A DNA stretch of 64,000 nucleotides from Gelidibacter gilvus (lineage in GTDB: Bacteria > Bacteroidota > Bacteroidia > Flavobacteriales > Flavobacteriaceae), in NCBI RefSeq assembly GCF_004115975.1, contig NZ_SDDZ01000004.1, positions 124,001 through 188,000 of the forward strand. Direction: 5' to 3'. Of the stretch, positions 8,583 to 17,760 are shown in pieces; within the stretch, counting starts at the first letter, position 1, and each line of letters opens with the position of its first letter. The notes under the pieces were generated by a model. That model saw only the letters and a program-made list of their open reading frames with translations. It was not told the DNA's origin and made no database searches. Position numbers and translations under genes: made by a program.

Positions 8583-10039
8583 TGTTGGCCACCATCTCCA
8601 ATAACATTTGGGTCATCCTAATTGCTATAAATTATCTCTTAGTTATTTTAACAGCATTTGTCGTGCTGACCAAAAACATAAATCCAACCAAAACGATATC
8701 ATATATTATCATTTTGGTTTTTTTTCCATTTTTTGGCCTTATCGTCTATTATCTTTTTGGACAAGAATATCGAAAAAATAAAATATTCAACAGAAAAAAT
8801 ATTCTCAATCAAAAAATAATTACTGACGTCAGCAAACGTCTTAAACCTGACAAAGAGGAAATAAAGGAATTGAAAGAAGACCTTTTAGATGATAAAATCA
8901 AATTGGTTAAACTTCTTCATAGTAATGAAAATGCACCATTAACCACCAATAATGAGGTGAAAATCATTAAAAACGGCGAAAATAAGTTCGAATTACTTCT
9001 TGCCGATTTAAGAAAAGCCAAACAACACATTCACATGGAATATTATATTTTACGTGATGATAAAATAGGGTTGGAGGTCATTGATATTCTTTGTGCTAAA
9101 GCAAATGAAGGTGTTAAGGTAAGGTTGAGTATTGATGATGTAGGAAGTAGTGTATCGCGGAAAAACAAGAAAAGAATGGTGGAGAGTGGCGTGGAATGGC
9201 ACTCTTTTATGCCGGTTCTTTTTCCAGGCTTTACGGGAAAAATGAATTATAGAAACCACCGTAAAATTGTAATTATTGACGGCCAGATTGGATATATAGG
9301 GGGGATTAATGTTTCTGATACTTATGTTAATTATGACGACTCTGATAAATTCTGGAGAGATACACATTTAAGGATTATCGGAGAATCTGTAAAGTCTTTG
9401 CAAATCCATTTCTTGATGACCTGGGAGTTTGTTTCAAAGAAAGAGATTGAAATAGAAGAAAGTTTTTTTCCAAAGGAAAACTGTAACGAATATGTGGCCA
9501 TGCAAATTGCCGCTAGTGGGCCAGATACGGATTGGGCCAACATCATGGAGGTGATTTTTACAGCCATTGTTACCGCTGAAAAATACGTGTATTTAACAAC
9601 GCCTTATTTTATTCCAAATGAACAAATTATTACCGCTTTGCAAGTGGCCTCAAAGAGTGGCGTTGATGTAAGGTTGCTGATACCTAAAGATTCAGATTCT
9701 TGGACCGCAAAACACGCTACAAACTCTTATATAGAATGTTTGTTAGAGGCCGATATTAAAATTTACAGATATTGCAAAGGGTTTATCCACGCCAAAACCA
9801 TCGTGATAGATGATGTGTTCTCCACGGTGGGAACCACCAACATGGACTATAGAAGCTTCAATATTAATTTTGAAATCAATGCGATTATTTACAACAAAGA
9901 AAAAAGTCTGGAGCTGAAATCACATTTCTTCGAAGATTTAAATGAAAGTGAAGCCATTGATAAAGACAGATGGTTAAAAAGACCAAAGATTGAAAAATTA
10001 AAAGAATCCTATTGCCGATTGTGGGCTCCATTACTTTAG
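8582..10039 (+). CDS. cls: Cardiolipin synthase (phospholipase D family)
   Basis: A 485-residue membrane protein. Two N-terminal helices (about 8-30 and 38-60) precede two phospholipase D domains, each with an HKD motif: HRKIVIID (His226) and HAKTIVID (His403). Both are followed by the usual GGxN or GTTN segments. The length matches bacterial ClsA, which condenses two phosphatidylglycerols into cardiolipin and glycerol at the inner membrane. Coupling to a lytic transglycosylase gene suggests a small envelope operon. Confidence 0.93.
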   Translation: MLATISNNIWVILIAINYLLVILTAFVVLTKNINPTKTISYIIILVFFPFFGLIVYYLFGQEYRKNKIFNRKNILNQKIITDVSKRLKPDKEEIKELKEDLLDDKIKLVKLLHSNENAPLTTNNEVKIIKNGENKFELLLADLRKAKQHIHMEYYILRDDKIGLEVIDILCAKANEGVKVRLSIDDVGSSVSRKNKKRMVESGVEWHSFMPVLFPGFTGKMNYRNHRKIVIIDGQIGYIGGINVSDTYVNYDDSDKFWRDTHLRIIGESVKSLQIHFLMTWEFVSKKEIEIEESFFPKENCNEYVAMQIAASGPDTDWANIMEVIFTAIVTAEKYVYLTTPYFIPNEQIITALQVASKSGVDVRLLIPKDSDSWTAKHATNSYIECLLEADIKIYRYCKGFIHAKTIVIDDVFSTVGTTNMDYRSFNINFEINAIIYNKEKSLELKSHFFEDLNESEAIDKDRWLKRPKIEKLKESYCRLWAPLL

Positions 10040-10057
10040 TCGGTGGTTTGTTTTTTA

Positions 10058-10750
10058 TCAATCTTTAGTGATCTTGTATTGCGCCGTGTCGTTTTGACTC
10101 AATAACAATTGAAAAATACCTTTATGAGCCTTTTCCGTAAAGTGATCTTTCGTAGAAGTATTTACGTTTTTTAGGAAGAACTTTCGGTCAATATCAGAAA
10201 TCTGTTTGTATTGATTGATGTAAAAACCTGCAGGCGCTCCAAAGGAATGTTTAAATGCCGAAAGTGCTTGGTTGAATTTATTATGACGTTCGTCAGCATA
10301 AACAACGGTGACATTTTTATTGAAATGGCGGGCTTTCTTTTTGGCAATATCTCTTTTGCTCCAATATAAGATTATAATGTCGACCTTTCCAATATACTCA
10401 TTGGCTATGTTGTTAATTGTTTTTATTTCTTCTTTGGTTTGAATGATCGCCGCGTTTTTTGTAATCAGCAAAAATGGCTTGTTAATATGTTCTGTATGCA
10501 GTATGCCTCCCGATATTTTTTTGAATTTTAAATCAGAAATATAAGTATTTCTTAAATGGGTTTTTATAAGCGTATCAAATAGGGAATCCACCTCATTTGG
10601 CATTTGATTTTTGATGGCCAGATCAGATTTGATATTGAATTTTCTTAAATGTTGCGAAAGCGCATCTTCAAAATATACTTTTTGCTCTTGTGCAAAGAGC
10701 AGAGGGATATAAGTGAAAAGTAAAAGGATAAGTAGTTTTCTAAAGATCAT
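10058..10750 (-). CDS. Secreted protein of unknown function, possibly thioredoxin-fold and cysteine-free
   Basis: A 230-residue protein with a clear signal peptide (KLLILLLFTYIPLLFAQ, cleavage after AQ). The centre (about 85-170) alternates predicted strands and helices: KPFLLITKNAAIIQ, KVDIIILYWSKRD, NVTVVYADERHN, then GAPAGFYINQYKQI. That order recalls a thioredoxin fold ending with a cis-Pro-like AGFY strand, but no cysteine occurs in the protein, so redox activity is excluded. I do not recognise a named family with confidence. It is convergent with cls, only 18 bp between stop codons. Confidence 0.6.
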   Translation of the reverse strand: MIFRKLLILLLFTYIPLLFAQEQKVYFEDALSQHLRKFNIKSDLAIKNQMPNEVDSLFDTLIKTHLRNTYISDLKFKKISGGILHTEHINKPFLLITKNAAIIQTKEEIKTINNIANEYIGKVDIIILYWSKRDIAKKKARHFNKNVTVVYADERHNKFNQALSAFKHSFGAPAGFYINQYKQISDIDRKFFLKNVNTSTKDHFTEKAHKGIFQLLLSQNDTAQYKITKD

Positions 10751-10845
10751 AAGCGGATGTGTTTGTTAAGGATGAGCAACTTAGGCTTTATTCAAAACAA
10801 TCTCAAAACTTCTCGATAAGCGCTTAAAAAGCACTGCTAATCTCC

Positions 10846-10876
10846 ATAAAAAAAGCACTTCGTGTAGAAGTGCTTG
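10846..10876 (-). terminator. Terminator of the TPR-like/DUF6263 transcript
   Basis: AAGCACTTC (10853-10861) and GAAGTGCTT (10867-10875) form a 9-bp stem with a 5-nt loop. On the minus strand it ends in a T7 run, so it closes the transcript coming from 12378. Confidence 0.85.
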
Positions 10877-10935
10877 GGTTTATTCCGTCAGATTAAGGAT
10901 TAAGAGCCTGTTTTGACTTTTCAGAAATATGATGC

Positions 10936-11499
10936 CTAACGTCTTCTTCCTTGTCTGTTTCCTCCGTAATGTTGATTGGGCATTTGGGCTTTTTTCATGC
11001 TGTCCTTCATCATTTTAATTTGATCTGCCAGCATGTTGCGTTTATCTAATTTTTGAGCTTCGCTCAAAAGCATTTTAGCTTCTTGAGGACGTCTTTTACT
11101 GAATGCAATTCCAGCCAAGTTCAATTTTGCCATGGCCATATCGTGATCCATTGCCAAACCGAAAGTTAGTGCCTTTTTGAAATATTTCTCGGCTTCATTC
11201 ATATTGGTTTGAGATACTAGTATCCCGTGAAGGTAATTGTAATAACCTTCTTGCTTTTTAACCAAAGCACTAGAAGGATTCTTTATCATATTCAACCACT
11301 TTTTGGCACCCACAAAATCTTGCTTACGCAACCTTAAAAATGCTAACAGGATAAATTCGTTCTTAAAATATAGAAATACGAAAATTGTCGATAGTAAAAT
11401 AAACATAATGCCATTTCCGATATAGCCTTCGGTAAATTGATAAATGGCATAAGCTATGATTAAAGCAGTTATAACGAGTTTAATATTTTTATTGTACAT
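10936..11499 (-). CDS. TPR-like membrane protein
   Basis: A 187-residue protein with two closely spaced membrane segments at the N-terminus (about 6-24 and 30-55), followed by a helical cytoplasmic region with tetratricopeptide-like pairs (GYYNYLHGILVSQTNMNEAEKYFKKAL; MAKLNLAGIAFSKRRPQEAKMLLSEAQKL). The extreme C-terminus is basic and glycine-rich (NQHYGGNRQGRRR). Such proteins usually scaffold other proteins; no partner can be named. The start lies 3 nt after the stop of the DUF6263 gene, so the two form an operon. Confidence 0.75.
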   Translation of the reverse strand: MYNKNIKLVITALIIAYAIYQFTEGYIGNGIMFILLSTIFVFLYFKNEFILLAFLRLRKQDFVGAKKWLNMIKNPSSALVKKQEGYYNYLHGILVSQTNMNEAEKYFKKALTFGLAMDHDMAMAKLNLAGIAFSKRRPQEAKMLLSEAQKLDKRNMLADQIKMMKDSMKKAQMPNQHYGGNRQGRRR

Positions 11500-11502
11500 G
11501 AT

Positions 11503-12378
11503 TTAATTTAATGTTTTATAAGTAATAGTAGATGTTATTTTTGTTGGTATGGTTATGTTTTGAGCATGAACTTGTGTATCACCTATATAAACGCCTTCAA
11601 CGGAAATGTCCTTGAATAAACCGGTTTTTGAACTCGCATTTATCGCTGTTTTTTGGGTTCCTGTAAGTATCATTGTGACATTCTCATCAATATTGGACAT
11701 CGTGGTGTCCGCATTTCCAGAAACCGTGTACATATCTGCATCGCGCCCTGTTAAAGTCCATTTGTTTTTCGCTTGTAAATCCCCTTGATAACTATTCTCC
11801 CAAGCATCATTGATAGTGACGGATTTGCCAGGCAAGAAATAAGTCATCTGTTCAAAACTGTTGGAAAGTGCATGACTTCCAAATTGTTTTTCAAATTGTG
11901 CTTTGTTGGCTTCAATGGTAGCTTCATCAGTAATATCAGCAGCTTTAAACATCGAGGCAATTAGTTTTTCCCCTCCAGAAACCGATTGGATCTTTCCTGT
12001 TCTCTCCATAATCATAGTTACAGGAATGTTTAAAGTACCCTTAAACATTTTAGAGGTCAGGTCCGATTCGTCCATATTGGCAGTATCGACGTTGAGCAAT
12101 TCTCCAAGTTCTGGAGAGCTCATGGTCATTTTTAGATGTTGGAATGTCATTTCTAAAGTGATGACATCGTCTTCCACTTTAACCACTTTAAACTGCATGG
12201 CACTTTTTAAATGGTTATTTATAATTTGATCTACGCCATTAATTTCTTGTACGATGTGCTGTTTGGCCTGTTGTTCAACCTGAAAAGTGTCATTGACATT
12301 AAGGTTATATTGAAGGCTTTGCTGTGCAGCGACACCCAAGGATGAAAGAAAAACAAGCAAAATGGTGAAGGTCTTCAT
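11503..12378 (-). CDS. DUF6263 family secreted protein
   Basis: A 291-residue protein from the ATG at 12378, which begins a good signal peptide (MKTFTILLVFLSSLGVAAQQ). An in-frame start nine codons earlier (12405) would place charged residues before it and is less likely. The mature part is rich in beta-type sequence and Thr, including FQVEQQAKQHIVQEINGVDQ and LEMTFQHLKMTMSSPE, typical of DUF6263, a Bacteroidota periplasmic family of unknown role. It is upstream of, and tightly linked to, the TPR-like membrane protein gene. Confidence 0.75.
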   Translation of the reverse strand: MKTFTILLVFLSSLGVAAQQSLQYNLNVNDTFQVEQQAKQHIVQEINGVDQIINNHLKSAMQFKVVKVEDDVITLEMTFQHLKMTMSSPELGELLNVDTANMDESDLTSKMFKGTLNIPVTMIMERTGKIQSVSGGEKLIASMFKAADITDEATIEANKAQFEKQFGSHALSNSFEQMTYFLPGKSVTINDAWENSYQGDLQAKNKWTLTGRDADMYTVSGNADTTMSNIDENVTMILTGTQKTAINASSKTGLFKDISVEGVYIGDTQVHAQNITIPTKITSTITYKTLN

Positions 12379-12544
12379 AGGACGTAATGTGGTATCTGTT
12401 TTCAAATCACAAAGAAACTAATTTTTTTTAAGTTGGCATTGATATATTCTATCTTATTAAAGATGATATCGCTTATAAATAAGTCGTATTTTTGGAGGTT
12501 AAATTGTGAGATGAAAGTTTCATGAAAATATTTTAATATTAGAT

Positions 12545-12574
12545 TTGCCAGAGTAAAAAGTCTTTGTATATTTG
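12545..12574 (+). promoter_or_regulatory. Bacteroidota-type promoter for rpmH
   Basis: TTG at 12545-12547, 19 nt, then TATATTTG at 12567-12574: a perfect match to the phylum consensus. The rpmH ATG is 70 nt downstream. Confidence 0.8.
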
Positions 12575-12644
12575 CCCGCAGTTTTGGAGAAAGAATCAAG
12601 ACGAAATTTTAGACTATTCAAGATTATTTTAAAGATATAAAACA

Positions 12645-12806
12645 ATGAGCAAAAGAACGTTTCAACCATCGAAAAGAAAGAGAATAAACAAACACGGTTT
12701 TAGAGAAAGAATGGCTTCGGCTAATGGAAGAAAAGTCCTTGCTCGTAGAAGAGCTAAAGGAAGAGCGAAACTATCTGTATCTTCTGAGCCAAGTCATAAA
12801 AAATAA
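12645..12806 (+). CDS. rpmH: 50S ribosomal protein L34
   Basis: A 53-residue, highly basic protein opening [13 protein letters not shown] and containing [25 protein letters not shown], the signature of L34. It ends with a short flavobacterial extension ([12 protein letters not shown]). L34 is an assembly protein of the large ribosomal subunit. A consensus promoter upstream and a hairpin terminator 25 nt downstream show a single-gene transcript. dnaA and rnpA, frequent neighbours of rpmH in other phyla, are not adjacent here. Confidence 0.97.
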   Translation: MSKRTFQPSKRKRINKHGFRERMASANGRKVLARRRAKGRAKLSVSSEPSHKK

Positions 12807-12830
12807 TGATTAACAATTGTTGATATTTAA

Positions 12831-12860
12831 AGGTGTTACTTAGGTGTAACGCCTTTTTTT
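12831..12860 (+). terminator. Terminator of rpmH
   Basis: AGGTGTTAC (12831-12839) pairs with GTAACGCCT (12845-12853), one G-T pair included, followed by a T run. Confidence 0.85.
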
Positions 12861-12961
12861 GTACCTACTTGATACTTATTTTTGTGCCGATATAACAAAA
12901 CAATCGAAAACGTCAAAAGTTTGAAATTGACATCCAAGTTTTCAACATTTAAGAACACCGT

Positions 12962-12993
12962 CTGCCCGTCCGCAGCATTTGCGGAGGCGGGAA
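12962..12993. repeat. GC-rich palindromic repeat (family A)
   Basis: TGCCCGTCCGCA followed by TGCGGAGGCGGGA forms an imperfect GC-rich hairpin in AT-rich DNA, 32 bp before carB. Related copies lie at 54656-54720, 63541-63602 and 63655-63721. Confidence 0.75.
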
Positions 12994-13024
12994 TATAGAA
13001 CCCTGAAAAAAATAACTCAACACA

Positions 13025-15877
13025 ATGCCTAGAAACAAAAACATCAAATCTGTATTAATTATCGGATCGGGACCAATCGTTATCGGACAAGCTTGCGAGT
13101 TTGATTATGCTGGTACCCAAGCCTTACGCTCACTTCGAGAAGACGGTATAGAAACCATCCTCATCAATTCAAATCCGGCAACGATCATGACAGACCCTAC
13201 CATGGCCGATCATGTTTATTTATTGCCACTCACTACAAAATCAATCATCCAAATCTTAGAGGAGCATCCGCAAATTGATGCAGTGTTGCCTACAATGGGA
13301 GGACAGACAGCACTAAATCTATGTATTCAAGCAGATGAAAAAGGCATCTGGAAAGATTTTGGTGTAAGCCTTATTGGGGTTGATATCAATGCCATAAATA
13401 TTACTGAAGACCGCGAGCAGTTTAGAGAGTTAATGCTTAAAATTGGGGTTCCGATGGCTGCTCAAGCTACGGCGACCTCTTATTTGGAAGGAAAGGAAAT
13501 TGCCCAAGAGTTTGGTTTTCCTTTGGTTATTAGGGCATCCTACACGCTTGGTGGAGAGGGAGCGTCATTTGTGCATACTGAAGATCAGTTTGATGAATTA
13601 TTGACACGTGGTCTAGAGGTTTCTCCTATTCATGAGGTCATGATTGACAAAGCATTGATAGGATGGAAAGAATACGAATTGGAGTTGCTGCGCGATAAAA
13701 ATGATAACGTTGTCATTATTTGTACCATTGAAAACATGGATCCGATGGGCATCCACACAGGAGATTCCATTACTGTTGCGCCTGCAATGACCTTATCTGA
13801 TACAACATTCCAACGCATGCGTGACATGGCTATTCATATGATGCGTAGCATTGGCGACTTTGCTGGCGGATGTAATGTTCAGTTTGCCGTGAGCCCAGAT
13901 GAGAATGAAGATATCATTGCGATTGAAATCAATCCGCGGGTTTCCCGTTCGTCTGCATTGGCGAGTAAGGCCACTGGATATCCAATTGCGAAAATTGCCT
14001 CAAAATTGGCTATCGGTTATCATTTGGACGAATTGACCAACCAAATAACAAAATCAACATCAGCTTTATTTGAGCCGACATTGGATTATGTAGTTGTGAA
14101 AATTCCGCGTTGGAATTTTGATAAATTCGAAGGTGCCGATCGTACTTTAGGTCTTCAGATGAAGTCTGTAGGAGAAGTTATGGCCATTGGACGCTCGTTC
14201 CAGGAAGCGCTTCACAAAGCCACACAATCTTTGGAAATTAAGCGCAACGGACTTGGTGCTGACGGAAAAGGTTATAAAAACTACGATCAAATTCTCGATA
14301 AATTGGAACATGCCAGCTGGGATCGCGTTTTTGTGATTTATGATGCCATCCAAATGGGAATTCCATTGAGCCGTATCCATAAAATCACAAAAATTGATAT
14401 GTGGTTCTTAAAGCAATATGAAGAATTGTACCATCTTGAAAAAGAAATCTCAACCTTCACTATTGACACCATTGAGCATGATTTGTTGTTGGAAGCCAAA
14501 CAAAAAGGCTACGGCGACAGACAAATTGCGCACATGTTGAACTGTTTGGAAAGCCAGGTTTATAATAAACGTGATGAATTGAATATAAAACGTATCTATA
14601 AATTGGTAGATACCTGTGCAGCCGAGTTTAAAGCACAAACTCCTTATTACTATTCGACATTTGAAAATAATGTGGAAGCTGCAGACGGAACTTTAATGTC
14701 AGGCAATGAAAGCGTGGTATCTGATAAGAAAAAGATCATCGTTTTAGGGTCAGGCCCTAACCGAATTGGACAAGGTATTGAGTTCGATTATTGCTGTGTC
14801 CATGGTGTTATGGCTGCTTCAGAATGTGGCTACGAAACTATTATGATCAATTGTAATCCAGAAACGGTTTCTACAGATTTTGATATTTCTGATAAATTGT
14901 ATTTTGAGCCTGTGTTTTGGGAACATATTTATGACATCATCCGTCATGAAAAACCAGAAGGTGTCATTGTGCAATTAGGTGGACAAACAGCATTGAAATT
15001 GGCTGAAAAATTAGATCGTTATGGCATCAAAATTATTGGAACCACATATAAGTCGCTTGACTTAGCTGAAGACAGAGGTAGTTTTTCGAAATTATTAAAA
15101 GAAAACAATATTCCTTATCCAGAATTTGACGTGGCTACCACGGCAGATGAAGCTTTGGCAATTTCCGATGTACTTGATTTCCCAATATTGGTAAGACCTT
15201 CTTATGTTCTTGGCGGTCAAGGCATGAAAATTGTCATCAACAGGAAAGAACTGGAGGAGCATGTGGTGAATTTACTCAGAAAAATGCCAAATAACCAACT
15301 GCTTTTAGATCGTTATTTAGATGGCGCGATTGAGGCGGAAGCTGATGCTATCTGCGATGGTGAAAATGTGTACATCATTGGTATTATGGAGCATATTGAA
15401 CCTTGTGGTGTCCATTCAGGTGATAGTAATGCAACCTTGCCACCATTTAATTTGGGCGAATTTGTATTGCAGCAAATAAAGGATCACACTAAAAAAATTG
15501 CCTTGGCATTAAACACAGTTGGACTGATCAACGTTCAATTTGCAATCAAGGATGATATTGTTTACATCATTGAAGCTAACCCAAGAGCATCCAGAACTGT
15601 ACCTTTTATTGCAAAGGCCTATAAAGAACCTTATGTCAATTATGCAACTAAAGTCATGTTGGGCGAGAAGAAGGTCACCGACTTTAATTTCAATCCGCAA
15701 TTGGAAGGTTTTGCCGTTAAACAACCAGTGTTTTCTTTTAATAAGTTTCCGACGGTCAACAAACAATTGGGACCAGAGATGAAGAGTACTGGAGAAAGCA
15801 TTCTGTTTATTGACAGTTTAAAAGATGACCAATTTTATAATTTGTACTCGAGACGTAAAATGTATTTGAGTAAATAA
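13025..15877 (+). CDS. carB: Carbamoyl-phosphate synthase large chain, lacking the allosteric domain
   Basis: A 950-residue protein with the two homologous ATP-grasp halves of CarB. Each half opens with a dinucleotide-like loop (IGSGPIVIGQACEFDYAGTQ near residue 12; LGSGPNRIGQGIEFDYCC near 575). Both contain GGQTALNL/GGQTALKL and the ATP-grasp metal-binding EINPR/EANPR motifs. The C-terminal MGS-like allosteric domain found in the about 1070-residue enterobacterial enzyme is absent; the protein ends just after the second synthetase half. It uses ammonia delivered by CarA, bicarbonate and 2 ATP to make carbamoyl phosphate for pyrimidines and arginine. carA is not adjacent. Confidence 0.96.
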   Translation: MPRNKNIKSVLIIGSGPIVIGQACEFDYAGTQALRSLREDGIETILINSNPATIMTDPTMADHVYLLPLTTKSIIQILEEHPQIDAVLPTMGGQTALNLCIQADEKGIWKDFGVSLIGVDINAINITEDREQFRELMLKIGVPMAAQATATSYLEGKEIAQEFGFPLVIRASYTLGGEGASFVHTEDQFDELLTRGLEVSPIHEVMIDKALIGWKEYELELLRDKNDNVVIICTIENMDPMGIHTGDSITVAPAMTLSDTTFQRMRDMAIHMMRSIGDFAGGCNVQFAVSPDENEDIIAIEINPRVSRSSALASKATGYPIAKIASKLAIGYHLDELTNQITKSTSALFEPTLDYVVVKIPRWNFDKFEGADRTLGLQMKSVGEVMAIGRSFQEALHKATQSLEIKRNGLGADGKGYKNYDQILDKLEHASWDRVFVIYDAIQMGIPLSRIHKITKIDMWFLKQYEELYHLEKEISTFTIDTIEHDLLLEAKQKGYGDRQIAHMLNCLESQVYNKRDELNIKRIYKLVDTCAAEFKAQTPYYYSTFENNVEAADGTLMSGNESVVSDKKKIIVLGSGPNRIGQGIEFDYCCVHGVMAASECGYETIMINCNPETVSTDFDISDKLYFEPVFWEHIYDIIRHEKPEGVIVQLGGQTALKLAEKLDRYGIKIIGTTYKSLDLAEDRGSFSKLLKENNIPYPEFDVATTADEALAISDVLDFPILVRPSYVLGGQGMKIVINRKELEEHVVNLLRKMPNNQLLLDRYLDGAIEAEADAICDGENVYIIGIMEHIEPCGVHSGDSNATLPPFNLGEFVLQQIKDHTKKIALALNTVGLINVQFAIKDDIVYIIEANPRASRTVPFIAKAYKEPYVNYATKVMLGEKKVTDFNFNPQLEGFAVKQPVFSFNKFPTVNKQLGPEMKSTGESILFIDSLKDDQFYNLYSRRKMYLSK

Positions 15878-15966
15878 CAAGTTATTAGCGAATTTATTCG
15901 TTGAAATGCATTCTATGGTTTATTAATAAATTGTAATTTAGTTATCGTGCTAATGACATTTATTTA

Positions 15967-16215
15967 ATGAATATAAAATGCATTTCTTTTTTGATGGTCT
16001 TTTTTGTGTAAGCAGATCCTAATATTGCGGATGGGAACGGAACAACTGCATTGCATTATGCTATTTTGAGCAGTGATGAAGCTGTAGTGAAATTATTGGT
16101 TGATGCTTATGCTGATGTAGCTTTTAAAGATAAAAGAGGTAATTTTCGCATAGATTATGGCAATATGGTCCAAAATCAGACCATTATAAATCTTTTGAAA
16201 AAGAATAAAATATGA
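15967..16215 (+). pseudogene. Ankyrin-repeat gene remnant with in-frame stop
   Basis: From the ATG at 15967 the frame reads a short hydrophobic leader (MNIKCISFLMVFFV), then TAA at 16009. It continues in the same frame into a clear ankyrin repeat, GTTALHYAILSSDEAVVKLL, followed by DAYADVAFKDKRGN and a C-terminal IINLLKKNK, ending at TGA 16213-16215. There is no usable start between the stop and the repeat. This looks like an exported ankyrin-repeat protein from which most of the coding region was deleted. Its stop overlaps the start of the next gene. The rest of the 15878-16211 gap shows nothing else. Confidence 0.7.
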
Positions 16216-16994
16216 AAAAAACTACTTTGGCCCTTTGGGGTATTTTATTAACTTCATTTGGTTTTGCTCAAACCTATTCTACAGGAACTATGGAGCTTTA
16301 CGACGTAAATGATGCTGTTTTTACCGCAAAAGTTGATGTTACAAGTGATTTGGTGACACTGACCTTAAGCGGTCCCGATAATCGTTATTTGGGATTTGGA
16401 TTTGGTCTTCAAACAATGGGTTCTGGTGGAGATGTCGTGATGTTTTATGATGATGCAGGCACCCCTGAGATAGATTTTCAATTGTCTGATAGAAAATTTC
16501 TGGGAACTGGACAGATGTCAGAAATTGATGTCAATCAAGATTGGACCTTGGTGTCAAATACACTTGAGGATGGTCAGCGAACTGTGGTCGGCACGAGAGT
16601 TCCGGATACTGGGCATGATGATGATTATGTGTTTTCGACTTCTCATAGTTCGTTGGATTTTGTTTGGGCATTTGGTAATAGCTATTCACTTGGATTGCAA
16701 GGTAATGCAAGGGGTGGTTCTATGGAATCCTTAATCTTAAGTCAAGAGGATGAGTCATTAAGTGAGTTTAAAATGACTCCTAATCCTGGGCGTTCTAAAT
16801 TTATATTGCAACTTCCTGCTGGCGTTAGCAATGTAAAGATTCAGGTATATGATGTGTTAGGAAAGAACATTTTAAACAGATCCGTAAGTACGCTTTCAAC
16901 CACAATCGATGTTTCAAAATGGAACAATGGTGTGTACTTGGTTAGAGTGACGTCAGAAAATGGTACACTTACCAAACGTTTTGTGAAACAATAG
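16212..16994 (+). CDS. DOMON-like secreted protein with T9SS type A sorting domain
   Basis: A 260-residue exported protein. The signal peptide is residues 1-19 (ending SFGFAQ). The region of about 25-165 has a DOMON-like pattern: YLGFGFGLQTMGSGGDVVMF, then TLVSNTLEDGQRTVVGTR and LDFVWAFGNS. DOMON domains bind haem or sugars. Residues of about 185-260 form a type IX secretion C-terminal domain (FKMTPNPGRSKFILQLP, IQVYDVLGKNI, WNNGVYLVRV, KRFVKQ). The protein is therefore expected on the cell surface or released through T9SS. Ligand unknown. A terminator follows. Confidence 0.82.
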   Translation: MKKTTLALWGILLTSFGFAQTYSTGTMELYDVNDAVFTAKVDVTSDLVTLTLSGPDNRYLGFGFGLQTMGSGGDVVMFYDDAGTPEIDFQLSDRKFLGTGQMSEIDVNQDWTLVSNTLEDGQRTVVGTRVPDTGHDDDYVFSTSHSSLDFVWAFGNSYSLGLQGNARGGSMESLILSQEDESLSEFKMTPNPGRSKFILQLPAGVSNVKIQVYDVLGKNILNRSVSTLSTTIDVSKWNNGVYLVRVTSENGTLTKRFVKQ

Positions 16995-17016
16995 ATTTTT
17001 AAGAAAATATATTTTA

Positions 17017-17048
17017 AGCCATCAATAATAGAATTGATGGCTTTTTTT
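17017..17048 (+). terminator. Terminator of the DOMON/T9SS gene
   Basis: AGCCATCAAT and ATTGATGGCT form a 10-bp stem followed by T7. The T run overlaps the stop codon of the convergent DUF3307 gene. Confidence 0.88.
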
Positions 17049-17760
17049 ATGAGAGTAATGGCATACTTACCAAATACAGAAGTCCGATTAAAATGGCGAT
17101 CCCAAAACTGATGAGGGTTCCAATTAAAATGTATTCTGTCAATTTTCGCTCTTTTGATTCCCTAAGATCTCCAAATCTGAATACTGATTTTGCCGTAATC
17201 AAAAAGCCTACAGCTTCCCAATGATCTAAAATCACAAAGACAAATACCAGAACGCGTTCTAAAATCCCGATATACTTTCCCGCATCTTTAAGCGATTCAT
17301 TGCCTTCAATGATCTTTGAAATGTTCCATTTTAAAAAGATGGTTTTCATAATGATAGAAACGGGAATGGTCAAGAAGAGTACACAGGTTAGGAGCAAGAG
17401 GGTGTGTGAGGTCAGTAAATGATCCAAACTATAGTCCTTGCCTATAAACAACCAATAGACAAGCAAAATCACTAGAAGATGTAAAAATTGATCCACAAAG
17501 AACAGGAACCGTTTTGTTTTCTTCTTTTGTAACATCAGTTTTAAGGCATCAATTACAAAATGTGAAACGCCGATGATTAGGATCATTGGCCATTTTGAAA
17601 CATCCCAAAGAAGTACAAACAATAAAACGATATGAATTAAAACATGGAGATAGAGCTTTGGAGATCTCAATGTTTTCTTTTCCTTTTCTTTGATCCAAGA
17701 TGCTGGTTGAAGGAAAAAATCCCCAATAAGATGTGCGAGTATGAGTTTTATGAGTATCAT
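17047..17760 (-). CDS. DUF3307 integral membrane protein
   Basis: A 237-residue membrane protein with about six hydrophobic helices. The first 20 residues, LIKLILAHLIGDFFLQP, followed by a basic loop and a histidine-rich helix (YLHVLIHIVLLF), are the signature of DUF3307. A second HFVIDALKLML segment is also typical. No biochemical role is established. Its ATG overlaps the TGA of the SatD-like gene by four bases (ATGA), so the two are translationally coupled, an arrangement I recall as frequent in Bacteroidota. Confidence 0.85.
   Translation of the reverse strand: MILIKLILAHLIGDFFLQPASWIKEKEKKTLRSPKLYLHVLIHIVLLFVLLWDVSKWPMILIIGVSHFVIDALKLMLQKKKTKRFLFFVDQFLHLLVILLVYWLFIGKDYSLDHLLTSHTLLLLTCVLFLTIPVSIIMKTIFLKWNISKIIEGNESLKDAGKYIGILERVLVFVFVILDHWEAVGFLITAKSVFRFGDLRESKERKLTEYILIGTLISFGIAILIGLLYLVSMPLLS

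Noticed and set aside
12402-12599. A minus-strand 65-codon frame between DUF6263 and rpmH
   Set aside because: It covers the rpmH promoter on the other strand, starts from a rare codon and has no recognisable domain.
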